A stretch of 64,000 nt of DNA from Nitrogeniibacter aestuarii (lineage in GTDB: Bacteria > Pseudomonadota > Gammaproteobacteria > Burkholderiales > Rhodocyclaceae): contig NZ_CP071321.1 in assembly GCF_017309585.1 (NCBI RefSeq), positions 2,294,001 to 2,358,000 of the forward strand, read 5' to 3'. The notes under the pieces were generated by a model. That model had not been told where the DNA came from. It did not search any database and was given only the letters and a program-made list of their open reading frames with translations. The first letter of the stretch is position 1. Each line of letters starts with the position of its first letter. Shown piece by piece: positions 1-9,254 of this stretch. The translations under genes were made by a program, and so were the position numbers.

Positions 1-252
1 GTCCTGATTGCGATGGTGATGGATTTTTCCGGGCTGGTGCTGGCCGAAGCCGTGCTCTCGTACGTGGGTATTGGCGTCGATCCGAACATGGCCAGTTTTG
101 GCACCATGATCAACGCCGCCCGCATGGAGCTGGCGAGAGACCCCATGGTGTGGTGGTCGCTGGCCGCCGCCTTTGTCTTCATGTTCGTGCTGGTGCTGGC
201 CGCAAACCTGCTGGCTGATGTGGTCCGGGATGCCTTCGATCCGCGCGGGTAA
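1..252 (+). CDS. Dipeptide/oligopeptide ABC transporter permease (DppC/OppC-like), C-terminal part
   Basis: The open frame enters from the left edge, so only the last 83 residues are visible. The stretch EAVLSYVGIGVDP followed by SFGTMI is the typical late cytoplasmic loop of DppC/OppC-type permeases. One hydrophobic membrane segment follows (WWSLAAAFVFMFVLVLAANLLAD), then a short DAFDPRG tail, the usual ending of this family. By family knowledge it would be one of two inner-membrane permeases importing peptides or similar small solutes with ATPase and binding-protein partners, which should lie to the left of the window. The substrate cannot be told from this fragment. Confidence 0.85.
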   Translation, partial: VLIAMVMDFSGLVLAEAVLSYVGIGVDPNMASFGTMINAARMELARDPMVWWSLAAAFVFMFVLVLAANLLADVVRDAFDPRG

Positions 253-266
253 GTGCGAGGCCGTGC

Positions 267-827
267 TCAGGCGAACAGATTGACGCTCGGCGCGCTTTCG
301 TTGATCTTGGTGTAAGCGTTGATGGCTGCGCTCAGCTGACTGGTGGCGCCGTCTGCACCGTTGGCCGCATTGCCTTGTCGAGCCAGCTCCTGCTGCGCCT
401 GTGCCTGCATCTGTGCCGCCTGGGCTGCAACCCGGTAGTCCTGGGCTGATGGGTCGACCGGTGCCATGGCGGCACGTCGAATCTGGTCGGCTTTTCGAAT
501 CGTCTCCTCAGGCGTCCGACCGGGCGAGACATCGATCTGCACTTCGCCACCAACGGCATACATCTTGCCATCGGGGCCTTTCACCATATCGAAGTTGGCG
601 CCGCTCTGGGCCAGACCGCCGGATGCTGCCAGATGGGCCGCCTCGTGGGCACGCACCCGGGTGTCGGTGGCGGCCAGTTCTTCGACTGAGGGCCCGCTCG
701 ACATCGCCTTGTCTGCGTCCTCGTCCGCCTGGCGGGCACTGCGCGCGGGTGCCGCCGCCCGATCAAGGTCGGGGCGGCTGGCGGCAACCTGAAAACTCGC
801 AGCAGAAGCAGTGAGGCTCGAAATCAT
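267..827 (-). CDS. SprA-related putative metalloprotease
   Basis: This 186-residue protein has a HEAAH motif at residues 61-65, matching the HExxH zinc-binding signature of the SprA-related putative metalloprotease family. The sequence after it (GPDGKMYAVGGEVQIDVSPG, then PEETIRKADQIRRAA) is the conserved family core. The N-terminus is low-complexity and Ala-rich, and the C-terminal third is Gln/Ala-rich and probably helical. There is no clear signal peptide. A GTG one codon upstream (830) is an alternative start; ATG 827 is chosen. It is the last gene of a same-strand run starting at amrB (4154), with a 66 nt gap before it. The substrate is unknown and proteolytic activity is inferred only from the motif. 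Confidence 0.8.
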   Translation of the reverse strand: MISSLTASAASFQVAASRPDLDRAAAPARSARQADEDADKAMSSGPSVEELAATDTRVRAHEAAHLAASGGLAQSGANFDMVKGPDGKMYAVGGEVQIDVSPGRTPEETIRKADQIRRAAMAPVDPSAQDYRVAAQAAQMQAQAQQELARQGNAANGADGATSQLSAAINAYTKINESAPSVNLFA

Positions 828-893
828 CACACACCCACGTGGCGCAACGGCACTTGTAGTGAGTCTAGTGACTGATTTTCACCAAAAATAGGG

Positions 894-1607
894 TCAGAGA
901 GGCTTCGATGCGGGAGAAGCTTCAGTCGGATTGCTATCCGCTGCCTTGGCAGGACGGGGTGGAGGCAGAACCTCGCAGAACCATTTGGCGGCCAGGGTCG
1001 TGACGGTCTCCAGGGTGCCGGGCTGGCTGAAGCTCTCGTCGGCGCCGCCCACGTCCTGCCAGTGCTTGCTCGCCCTGATGAGGTCAAAGGCGCGACGCAC
1101 CATGTCGCGCCCCGGGTCGTTGCGACCGACGACCACATGAACCGGCACGGTCACGTTGCCGAGTGGGCCCGCACCGGCCAGATCAAGTCGACCGCCGCGG
1201 CAAAACAGGGCATCAAAACCTTCTTCGAGTCGAGCGGCCGCGCGCACGGCAGCGCCGCTACCGGTGCCGCTGCAGAACAGTCCGCGCGCGAGACCGTCGA
1301 GCGGCGGTTGATGGTCGACCCAGTCCAGTGCCGATTCGAGGCGTGTGGCAAGCAGTGGCGTATTGAATCGAATGTCCGGGTCGCGCGCTTCTTCGTGCAC
1401 GGTGAGCAGATCGACGAGGAGTGTGGCGAAACCCGCCGCCTGCATCTGGTGGGTCACATAGGCCTCGCGCGATGTCTCATGACGGCCCGCCGAGGTCTGG
1501 GTGACGATGATGAGACCACGCACGTCGGGTGCGTGGGCAAGGAGGGCGCCCAACCAGACGGGGCCAGCGGGCAGGCTCAGTTCGATATTGCGCAACTTCA
1601 TGCTCAT
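894..1607 (-). CDS. Alpha/beta hydrolase-fold protein, probably catalytically inactive
   Basis: The 237-residue protein follows the order of the dienelactone-hydrolase-like family often fused or linked to phosphoribosyltransferases: an early strand with GLIIVTQTSAG, then ATLLVDLLT, a central FCSGTGSGAAV elbow, a CRGGRLDLAG segment and a late VVVGRND strand. From memory of that family, the elbow should read G-A-S-T-G with the nucleophilic serine; here the serine position is glycine. The late catalytic histidine (GATHLFEEPG-like) aligns with GADESFSQPG, so it is replaced by glutamate. This points to a pseudo-enzyme or a changed mechanism. It lies 26 nt after the amrS stop, in the same run as the AmmeMemoRadiSam genes. 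Confidence 0.7.
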   Translation of the reverse strand: MSMKLRNIELSLPAGPVWLGALLAHAPDVRGLIIVTQTSAGRHETSREAYVTHQMQAAGFATLLVDLLTVHEEARDPDIRFNTPLLATRLESALDWVDHQPPLDGLARGLFCSGTGSGAAVRAAARLEEGFDALFCRGGRLDLAGAGPLGNVTVPVHVVVGRNDPGRDMVRRAFDLIRASKHWQDVGGADESFSQPGTLETVTTLAAKWFCEVLPPPRPAKAADSNPTEASPASKPL

Positions 1608-1633
1608 GAGCGGATACGTTACACCTTATCGAT

Positions 1634-2725
1634 TCATGGTGCATGAGCCGAGATTCGAACGGGGATGCGCCGATTGCCGAAGTCCCCCGCGTGTCGATCG
1701 AAATGGCCGGCAATGGCATGCCCGCAGTTGCTGCAATGGCCCTCGGGTGTTAAGGCGTAGTGCATGATCTGGTAGCCGTCGCGCACGATGAGCGCGGTGT
1801 GGCAGGCAGGGCAAAGGGTCGTGCTGCCTTCGGTGTCGCGAACGTTGCCTGTGTAGACGTAGTGGGCGCCCGCATCCATCGCGATCTGGCGGGCACGCCG
1901 GACCGTGGCCAATGGCGTGGCCGGATGGCGATCGAGTTTGTAATCCGGATGAAACGCAGTGAAATGGAGCGGTACATCCGGCCCCAGTTCCCGAACCACC
2001 CAGTCGGACAGGGCGCGCAGTTCATCATCGCTGTCGTTTTCACCGGGGATGAGCAGCGTCGTGATCTCGAGCCAGACCTTCGTCTCATGTCTGAGCCAGT
2101 ACAGCGTGTCGAGCACGGGCGCCAGATGCGCCCCGGTCAGCTTGAAATAGAACGCTTCCGAGAAGGCCTTGAGGTCGACGTTCGCAGCGTCGACATGGCG
2201 AAAGAAGTCGTCTCGTCCCTGACCATGGATGTAGCCTGCCGTGACTGCAACCGTCTTGATGCCGCGTTGGTGACACGCGTCGGCCGTGTCGATGGCGTAT
2301 TCGGCAAAGATCACCGGGTCGTTATACGTAAAGGCAACACTGCGACAGTCGTGGTGGGCAGCGGCGCTCGCAATGGCGTCCGGGGTGGCGGTGTCCATGA
2401 GGCGGTCCATGTCGCGCGATTTGCTGATATCCCAGTTCTGACAGAACTTGCAGGCAAGATTGCACCCCGCCGTGCCGAAGGACAGCACCTTGCTGCCCGG
2501 ATGGAAATGGTTGAGCGGCTTCTTTTCGATGGGGTCGATGCAGAAACCGGAACTGCGGCCCCAGGTCGTCAGCACCATTTCGCCCCGGTCCATCTGACGG
2601 ACGAAACAGGCGGCGCGCTGACCTTCATGCAGGCGACAGGTGCGCGGACACAGATCGCACTCGATCCGGCCGTCGTCGAGTCGATGCCAGTAGCGGGCCG
2701 GGTGACGGGTTTCAGGCGCAGTCAT
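1634..2725 (-). CDS. amrS: AmmeMemoRadiSam system radical SAM enzyme
   Basis: A 363-residue radical SAM protein. The CxxxCxxC cluster motif is at C88, C92 and C95 (GCNLACKFCQNW), preceded by four further cysteines (C23, C26, C30, C40). The C-terminus carries CPAC and CSNC pairs, likely a zinc ribbon. The PflA-like core continues with AFTYNDPVIFAEYA and the VDLKAF and LIPGEND motifs. It should use SAM and a 4Fe-4S cluster to start radical chemistry; the substrate is not established for this family. ATG 2725 has a strong GGAGGT site 5 nt upstream. Together with amrA and amrB it forms the conserved three-gene system, transcribed B-A-S. Confidence 0.93.
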   Translation of the reverse strand: MTAPETRHPARYWHRLDDGRIECDLCPRTCRLHEGQRAACFVRQMDRGEMVLTTWGRSSGFCIDPIEKKPLNHFHPGSKVLSFGTAGCNLACKFCQNWDISKSRDMDRLMDTATPDAIASAAAHHDCRSVAFTYNDPVIFAEYAIDTADACHQRGIKTVAVTAGYIHGQGRDDFFRHVDAANVDLKAFSEAFYFKLTGAHLAPVLDTLYWLRHETKVWLEITTLLIPGENDSDDELRALSDWVVRELGPDVPLHFTAFHPDYKLDRHPATPLATVRRARQIAMDAGAHYVYTGNVRDTEGSTTLCPACHTALIVRDGYQIMHYALTPEGHCSNCGHAIAGHFDRHAGDFGNRRIPVRISAHAP

Positions 2726-2767
2726 ACGACACCTCCTAAACCACAGATGGCGGCGGGCCAGCCCAAA

Positions 2768-3349
2768 TCAAGCCTGAGGGCGTGCCGCTGAACGCTCGCT
2801 CTCCTTCCATTTGCGCACTGGATAGGTGGCGATCATGATGCTGCTGGACCAGAAGTCGGGCGGGAGCCCGGCCTTCTGCTTGAGTGCCGCGAGAAAGTCG
2901 CCCGGTGCCGGTATCTGTTCCCAGACCTGAGGCAGGAAGGTGGCCTGGCCACGGCAACCGTTGAAAAGGATCACGCCGTCTTCGCCGGGGCGCAGCCGGG
3001 CAATGACGTCCGATTCGCTCGTGGCCTCAAGAAAAGTCGACGCACCGATGAGCGAGACTTCGATGCGGATGTCCGGCCACTCAGCGGCACTCACCGGCGG
3101 GAAGCGCGGATCGCGAAAGGCGGCGTTGCAGGCATTGATCGCGACGTCATCGGCCAGGGAACGGGTGGGCTTCAGGCTGCCGATGCACCCCCGCAACTGC
3201 CCGTGCTCGGTCAGTGTCACAAAGGTCGCGCCGCGTTCGCTCATGTCTTCATCCGCACACGGTGCCGAGGCAAGCCGGAGCTCGTGTTCAATGGCCCGGC
3301 GTGCGCGTGCGAGCAGGCGATCACCCAGGGCGTCCTCAGTGTGAGACAT
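2768..3349 (-). CDS. amrA: AmmeMemoRadiSam system protein A (AMMECR1 domain)
   Basis: The 193-residue product is an AMMECR1-domain protein: GATFVTLTEHGQLRGCIGSL is the family hallmark (R-G-C-I-G), followed by AAFRDPRFPPVS and IEVSLIG. ATG 3349 (MSHTEDALG) is chosen because the longer frame up to 3502 merely runs through amrB. The gene overlaps the amrB end by 14 nt, which suggests translational coupling, and sits 42 nt before amrS. The biochemical role is unknown; its fixed partnership with a Memo protein and a radical SAM enzyme implies a shared modification pathway. Confidence 0.92.
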   Translation of the reverse strand: MSHTEDALGDRLLARARRAIEHELRLASAPCADEDMSERGATFVTLTEHGQLRGCIGSLKPTRSLADDVAINACNAAFRDPRFPPVSAAEWPDIRIEVSLIGASTFLEATSESDVIARLRPGEDGVILFNGCRGQATFLPQVWEQIPAPGDFLAALKQKAGLPPDFWSSSIMIATYPVRKWKESERSAARPQA

Positions 3350-4154
3350 GCGGGCGCTCCTGGCAGAAGGCAATACTGGTGTATCCGACCACGCGATTGC
3401 GGTCACCCGAGGTATCGCCCGAATTGCGATGATCGAGCAGCGTCGGGACCAGATGATGTCGCTGGGCCGCGAGCAGCAGGCCGTTGACCGGCAGCGCGCC
3501 ACAGGCCTGTTCGAAATTCAGCTGCGGCTGGAGCCGGAGGATTTCCTCCACCGTGGCCTGATCGCGCCAGTTGGCCTGGTGATAGGGCAGGTAGTGCGAC
3601 AGGTCCGACGAGATGACGATCAGCGTTTCTTCCTGCCCCCAAAGCGTCTCGAGCACATCGGCAACGCGACCGGCCGTGGTCCGCCCCACCAGCAGCGGCA
3701 CCACAGTGATGTGTTCGAGCACGGTCTGAAGGAACGGCAGCTGCACCTCCAGTGAATGTTCGAGGGCGTGGGCCGCTTCATCCACGTGGATGTCAGGCGC
3801 GAGTTGAAGTTGCTCCCAGGCCGTTCTGTCGAGGCTGATTTCGCCCAGCGGCGTTGCAAAGGTCTGGGAGGCGGGCAGGGCAAAACCGTCGACCGGCTGG
3901 CGGTGCGCAGGACCGAGCAGCACGACGCGACGATAGAACGGCGCGGCGCCGCGCAAGGACGCGTAGGCACTGGCGGCGATGGGGCCGGAGTAGATGTAGC
4001 CCGCATGTGGCACGATCACCGCCTTGGGCCAGTGGACCTTTTCCAGCGGCATGGCTGCATTGAGCAGATCGCCGATCATGGTGTTGAGCGCACGCGGATC
4101 GGCGGGATAGAAGGCGCCGGCGACGGCCGGGCGGCGGATGGATGCGTTCGCCAT
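3336..4154 (-). CDS. amrB: AmmeMemoRadiSam system protein B (Memo-like)
   Basis: The 272-residue protein belongs to the Memo family, related in fold to extradiol dioxygenase/LigB-type metal proteins. It opens with RRPAVAGAFYPADP and contains IVPHAGYIYSGPIAASAY, VVLLGPAHR, ALEHSLEVQLPFLQ and VISSDLSHYLPY, all family markers and the likely sources of the metal-binding histidines. ATG 4154 follows a G-rich ribosome site (AGGGGG). It is the first gene of the minus-strand run amrB-amrA-amrS-pseudohydrolase-SprA. The molecular function is unproven. Confidence 0.92.
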   Translation of the reverse strand: MANASIRRPAVAGAFYPADPRALNTMIGDLLNAAMPLEKVHWPKAVIVPHAGYIYSGPIAASAYASLRGAAPFYRRVVLLGPAHRQPVDGFALPASQTFATPLGEISLDRTAWEQLQLAPDIHVDEAAHALEHSLEVQLPFLQTVLEHITVVPLLVGRTTAGRVADVLETLWGQEETLIVISSDLSHYLPYHQANWRDQATVEEILRLQPQLNFEQACGALPVNGLLLAAQRHHLVPTLLDHRNSGDTSGDRNRVVGYTSIAFCQERPHVSH

Positions 4155-4199
4155 GAATCCCCCTGAGCGACTGCGGGAAATGATGATTGAAGTATACGC

Positions 4200-5465
<1,266 letters not shown>

Positions 5466-5534
5466 GCCTGTATTCTACGCCGCCGAGATCTCCGCCATGC
5501 GAGGCGCGCCAAGCAGGTAGAATCGCACTCCATC

Positions 5535-6236
5535 ATGCAAAGCAAACGTCACCGTCACTACGCGCTGGTTCCGGCGGCAGGAGCCGGCAGCCGCATGGGC
5601 AAGGAGATACCCAAGCAGTATCTCGATCTGCTCGGCGAGCCCCTGTTGCGCCACACCTTGCGCACCCTGTGTCAGGCCCCGATGATCGACCGGGTCTATG
5701 TCGTGCTCTCGGTGGGCGACCCGATCTGGAACGAGCGCGACTGGAGCGATCTGGGCGAGAAGCTTCACCCGCTCTACGTGGGCGGGGCGACTCGCGCCGA
5801 CAGTGTGCTCAATGGTTTGCGTGCGATTCGTGGCGATGCAGGTGACGGCGACTGGATTCTGGTGCACGACGCAGCGCGTCCGTGCCTGGCGCAGTGGCAT
5901 ATCGACGCGCTGATTTCGACGCTCGATGACGATGAAGTGGGGGGCATTCTCGCCGTGCCGGTCGCCGACACGCTCAAGCGCAGCAATGGTCATGGCCGTG
6001 TTGAAAAGACGGTGCCACGAGACAGCCTCTGGCAGGCACAGACGCCGCAGATGTTCCGGTACATCATGCTACGCCGCGCCCTCGAAACCGCGCGAGAAGT
6101 CACTGACGAGGCCAGCGCCATCGAAGCTGCCGGATTGCATCCAAGGCTCGTTCAGGGCGATACCACCAACTTGAAAGTCACCTATCCGCTTGACCTCCAT
6201 CTGGCTGAGTGGATCTTGAAGAATCGGGAGGCATAG
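5535..6236 (+). CDS. ispD: 2-C-methyl-D-erythritol 4-phosphate cytidylyltransferase
   Basis: A 233-residue enzyme of the MEP isoprenoid pathway, coupling CTP to methylerythritol phosphate. The signature VPAAGAGSRMGKEIPKQYL is at residues 12-30, VHDAARPC lies mid-protein, and the late segment has QTPQMF followed by TDEASAIE. The frame stays open some 400 nt upstream over the MgtC gene, but homology starts at ATG 5535 (MQSKRHRHYALVPAAG), which is chosen. It is separated from ispF by 3 nt, as in many proteobacteria where IspD and IspF are adjacent or fused. The length is normal. Confidence 0.97.
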   Translation: MQSKRHRHYALVPAAGAGSRMGKEIPKQYLDLLGEPLLRHTLRTLCQAPMIDRVYVVLSVGDPIWNERDWSDLGEKLHPLYVGGATRADSVLNGLRAIRGDAGDGDWILVHDAARPCLAQWHIDALISTLDDDEVGGILAVPVADTLKRSNGHGRVEKTVPRDSLWQAQTPQMFRYIMLRRALETAREVTDEASAIEAAGLHPRLVQGDTTNLKVTYPLDLHLAEWILKNREA

Positions 6237-6239
6237 GCC

Positions 6240-6749
6240 GTGTCATCGGGATTTCGAATCGGGCAGGGGTTTGACGTGCACGCCCTGGTCAGCGGCAGGC
6301 CGCTCATCATCGGCGGTGTGACCATTCCTTACGAGAAGGGTCTGCTCGGGCACTCGGACGCCGATGTGCTGCTCCACGCCATCACCGACGCCTTGCTCGG
6401 CGCGGCCGGGTTGGGTGATATCGGTCGGCATTTTCCGGATACCGATCCTGCCCATGCCGGGGCCGACAGTCGCAAGCTCTTGCGCGAAGCCATGGTCAGT
6501 GTGCGGCAGGCGGGTTTCAGAGTGGGCAATGTCGACGCGACCGTGATCGCCCAGGCGCCCAAGCTGTTGCCGCATGTGCCGGCCATGGTCGCGAACATCG
6601 CCGCCGATCTCGACGTGACCGAGGAGTGCGTCAACATCAAGGGAAAAACGACCGAGCGCCTCGGCTTTACCGGACGCGGAGAGGGCATTGCCGCGCAGGC
6701 TGTGGCGCTGTTGGTGCGCGACGACATCGCCGATGAGCGAGGCGCCTGA
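6240..6749 (+). CDS. ispF: 2-C-methyl-D-erythritol 2,4-cyclodiphosphate synthase
   Basis: A 169-residue trimeric metal-dependent synthase acting two steps after IspD in the MEP pathway. It contains the diagnostic [31 protein letters not shown] and [11 protein letters not shown] stretches that hold the metal-binding Asp/His residues, and ends with [13 protein letters not shown] and [17 protein letters not shown] segments. It starts with GTG at 6240, directly after the ispD stop, so translation is probably coupled. The last 17 nt overlap the start of thpR. Confidence 0.97.
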   Translation: MSSGFRIGQGFDVHALVSGRPLIIGGVTIPYEKGLLGHSDADVLLHAITDALLGAAGLGDIGRHFPDTDPAHAGADSRKLLREAMVSVRQAGFRVGNVDATVIAQAPKLLPHVPAMVANIAADLDVTEECVNIKGKTTERLGFTGRGEGIAAQAVALLVRDDIADERGA

Positions 6750-7266
6750 GCGGGTTCGGGTTTTCTTTGCGCTGTGGCCCGACGCAGCTACGGCTGATGC
6801 GCTGGCCGCGCTGACCGAGCTGGCGGCACCGCCTTCGGCGCGTCGCATGCGGCCCGATACGCTCCACATGACACTCGCCTTCGTGGGCGACATCGAGGCG
6901 ACGCGACTGCCAGCGGTACTGTCAGCGGGGGATGCCGTCGCCTGGCCGGCCTTCGACATGACCGTCGATCGCCTGGCCCTGTGGGCACACAACCACATTT
7001 TCTGGGCGGGGCTCTCGCACGTTCCCGATGCCCTGGTTGATCTTTCCAGCGCGCTCGGACATGCCCTGAGCGCACATGGTATTGCCCTGCCGGATCGTCC
7101 CTTCATGCCCCATGTGACGCTGGCGCGCAAAGCCGATTCGCTGTCGGGATCGGGCGCGATCGAGCCGATTGACTGGCATGTCGACCGCGGCGTGCTGGTG
7201 CGTTCGATGCGTACCGCCTCGGGAGCCTGCTATCGGGTGCTCAAGCAATGGGGATCTGCCGGCTGA
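6733..7266 (+). CDS. thpR: RNA 2',3'-cyclic phosphodiesterase (2'-5' RNA ligase family)
   Basis: A 177-residue 2H-phosphoesterase. The two catalytic HxT motifs are seen as HMTLAF (near residue 45) and HVTLAR (near residue 127), and the N-terminus [10 protein letters not shown] is typical of ThpR. It should open 2',3'-cyclic phosphate RNA ends or ligate 2'-5' linkages in the cytoplasm; the natural substrate is uncertain. ATG 6733 overlaps ispF by 17 nt, so the gene is likely the third of an ispD-ispF-thpR operon. Confidence 0.92.
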   Translation: MSEAPERVRVFFALWPDAATADALAALTELAAPPSARRMRPDTLHMTLAFVGDIEATRLPAVLSAGDAVAWPAFDMTVDRLALWAHNHIFWAGLSHVPDALVDLSSALGHALSAHGIALPDRPFMPHVTLARKADSLSGSGAIEPIDWHVDRGVLVRSMRTASGACYRVLKQWGSAG

Positions 7267-7274
7267 GCCTGGCG

Positions 7275-7299
7275 AAAAAAAGGGCGCCCGAAGGCGCCC
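7275..7299 (-). terminator. Rho-independent terminator for the host-attachment gene
   Basis: Read on the minus strand, GGGCGCC-TTCG-GGCGCCC is followed by seven T. A perfect 7 bp stem, a stable UUCG loop and the T-run make a textbook terminator, 21 nt past the stop codon at 7321. It also lies in the path of ispD-thpR transcription, but the T-run is on the minus side. Confidence 0.9.
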
Positions 7300-7320
7300 G
7301 AGTGCTGGGTTGCGGGGGAA

Positions 7321-7755
7321 TCAAAGGCAGATGCAGTTGCCCAGGCGTTCTGCCAGGAGCGGTTCTGCTGCCTTCGTATAGTCTTTTTCCACTCGTGCGC
7401 TGACGAGCTTCTCTGTGCCTCCGTCCATTTGCGCGTTCAGCATGCCCATGAAGTTAGGCGGTGCCACCAGAATCGCGCGACCGAATTTTTGCTTCGTGCG
7501 GCCCTTGTAGAACTCTTGAGCGAGTTCCTGGGCGAATGCGCGAGCAGCCTGTTCCTTGGGCAGCCGGTGAGACTCGTATCCTCCACCTGGAGACGACTGG
7601 ATGGCGCCGGGACGGTCGGTGACCAGGTCCCGGTTCATCTGACGACTTTCGGGGTGAATCAGCTCTTTGACCAGCTTCAGCCCCTTGTTGGGGCCGTAGT
7701 TCGCGTAGAGCTTTGCCAGGCTGGCATTTGCAACAAGGATCCAGGTAATAGCCAT
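7321..7755 (-). CDS. Host attachment family protein (baeRF-like)
   Basis: A 144-residue protein of the family annotated as required for attachment to host cells, distantly related to archaeo-eukaryotic release-factor-like (baeRF) domains. Visible features are the opening strand ITWILVANASLAKLYA, the basic, flexible middle (PKEQAARAFAQELAQEFYKGRTKQKFGRAILVAPPNFMGML) and a C-terminal VEKDYTK segment. ATG 7755 has a good GGAGGAAC site; the longer frame upstream has no family similarity. It is cytosolic, with no signal peptide or membrane segment. It is a single-gene unit with its own terminator. The name is inherited and a ribosome- or RNA-related role is as likely. Confidence 0.8.
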   Translation of the reverse strand: MAITWILVANASLAKLYANYGPNKGLKLVKELIHPESRQMNRDLVTDRPGAIQSSPGGGYESHRLPKEQAARAFAQELAQEFYKGRTKQKFGRAILVAPPNFMGMLNAQMDGGTEKLVSARVEKDYTKAAEPLLAERLGNCICL

Positions 7756-8014
7756 TCTTGTTCCTCCGATACGGATTGGAGTGGGATGCCGTCGACACAC
7801 GCCTCCCGGACCCGGGGGACGAGCGACAGCCTTTCCAGCGTAGGATGCCCCTGCTCGAGGTGCCAAATCGACGAAGGGGATTTCGGTCGGCCCGACCGGG
7901 TCTATGGTGCTGCTGCGTTGCAGCAAGTTCAGTCCTGACGCAAGCTGCGACGGCGCACGCCGTTCGTCAGATGAAATGTAACGACCCTGTCATGTTGCTC
8001 GATCTCCACGGCAC

Positions 8015-8479
8015 TCAGAAGATCCCGAGCGCGAGACCTTCGGCCATTGCCTGGCCCAACTGGCGACAGGCATCGAGATCGTCTTCCGTGAGCGTGCCAC
8101 GCGAGATGAAAGCGGGGCTGATTTCCTTCCAGCCGTAGCCGTTGGCGATGCGGCCGATTTCGCGCACGGCGTTGGTCCCGTCGTTTCCGGCGCTCACAAA
8201 GACCGCGTAGGGCAGGCCATTGAGCTTGTTTTCAAGCGGGTAGTAGGTCCGGTCGAAAAAATCCTTGAGCGCGCCGGACATGTAGCCGAAGTTCTCGGGG
8301 GTACCCAGCAGCAGCGCGTCACAACCGGCCAGATCATCTACGCCAGCGTCAAAGGCACGCAGACACCGCAGGTCGATTGCGTCGACTTCGCTTGCGCCCG
8401 CGACCACGGCATCCGCCAGGCGCGCCGTGTTGCCGCTTTGCGAATGGAACACGATGAGCAGCGTGCGTCGCTCACTCAT
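8015..8479 (-). CDS. Flavodoxin family protein / NAD(P)H-dependent FMN reductase-like
   Basis: The 154-residue protein has the flavodoxin fold: FHSQSGNTARLADAV at residues 11-25 is the FMN phosphate-binding loop, LLGTPENFGYMSGALKDFFDRTYY the second FMN loop, and AVFVSAGNDGT the third strand. It probably binds FMN and carries electrons or reduces a small substrate. Its start overlaps the mtfA stop by 4 nt (ATGA), so the two are translationally coupled. The partner redox proteins are not obvious nearby. Confidence 0.87.
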   Translation of the reverse strand: MSERRTLLIVFHSQSGNTARLADAVVAGASEVDAIDLRCLRAFDAGVDDLAGCDALLLGTPENFGYMSGALKDFFDRTYYPLENKLNGLPYAVFVSAGNDGTNAVREIGRIANGYGWKEISPAFISRGTLTEDDLDACRQLGQAMAEGLALGIF

Positions 8480-9246
8480 GAGAACACGCTTGTGCCCCGC
8501 GCAGGATCAACACCATAGAACGCAGCGAGTTGCCGATAGACCTCGGGATACGCGTCGAGCAGTTGCTGCGGCCGTTCGAAGAAGACTTCACTGGCCACCG
8601 CGAAGAACTCTGCCGGATGCTCACTCGCATAGGGGTCGAGTGCGGTGGGGTGATCGTGATCCACCCGATGGCATAGATCGTCATAGGCGGCGCTGAAAGC
8701 GCTGGCCCATGCTTCGCGCGACATGTCGCCGGGCAGCGGTGGGTAACCGTCCGCCTGGCCGTTGAGCATGTCGAGGGTATGGGCGAATTCATGGATGAGC
8801 ACGTTCACGCCGTCAGCGGCGCCATCGCCATTCCAGCTGACCACGACCGGGCCACCGTGCCAGGCTTCGCCCAGCAGGGGGGTTGCCTGGTCGTGCACGA
8901 TGCCATCCTCGTCCATGACCTCACGTTCAACCACGAAATCGCCCGGATAGACGACGATCCCGACCCAGTGTCGATAGCCGTCCAGGCCCAGACGCAGAAT
9001 CGGCAGGGACGCCTGAAGCGCAATGGAGAGCATGATCTCGTCGCTGAGCGCCATGTCATGGGCGCCATGGAACTGTTTCTCATGCAGGAATTCGCGTGCC
9101 AGTTCGCGCAGGCGCGCACGCGCCGGACCGGGCAGGTAAGACAGCCATGGCAAGGACGACTCCACGCGCTCGAACAGCGCGGGTGTCAGCGCAGCCGAGT
9201 CCGTGTCGTCGTGCCCGCCAAACCAGCGTTGGAAGGTGTCGAGCAT
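8476..9246 (-). CDS. mtfA: Zinc-dependent peptidase of the MtfA family (M90)
   Basis: A 256-residue MtfA-like protein. HEFAH at residues 152-156 is the zinc-binding HExxH, followed by TLDMLNGQADG, and the downstream EHPAEFFAVASEVFFE segment supplies the third metal ligand. The N-terminal LPWLSYLPGPARARLRELAREFLHEKQF is the family opening. In E. coli, MtfA binds the repressor Mlc and has aminopeptidase activity; whether Mlc exists here is unknown. ATG 9246 is used; the frame stays open far upstream over the DMT gene, but without family similarity. The gap to the upstream DMT transporter is 8 nt. Confidence 0.9.
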   Translation of the reverse strand: MLDTFQRWFGGHDDTDSAALTPALFERVESSLPWLSYLPGPARARLRELAREFLHEKQFHGAHDMALSDEIMLSIALQASLPILRLGLDGYRHWVGIVVYPGDFVVEREVMDEDGIVHDQATPLLGEAWHGGPVVVSWNGDGAADGVNVLIHEFAHTLDMLNGQADGYPPLPGDMSREAWASAFSAAYDDLCHRVDHDHPTALDPYASEHPAEFFAVASEVFFERPQQLLDAYPEVYRQLAAFYGVDPARGTSVFS

Positions 9247-9254
9247 GTGTTTTC

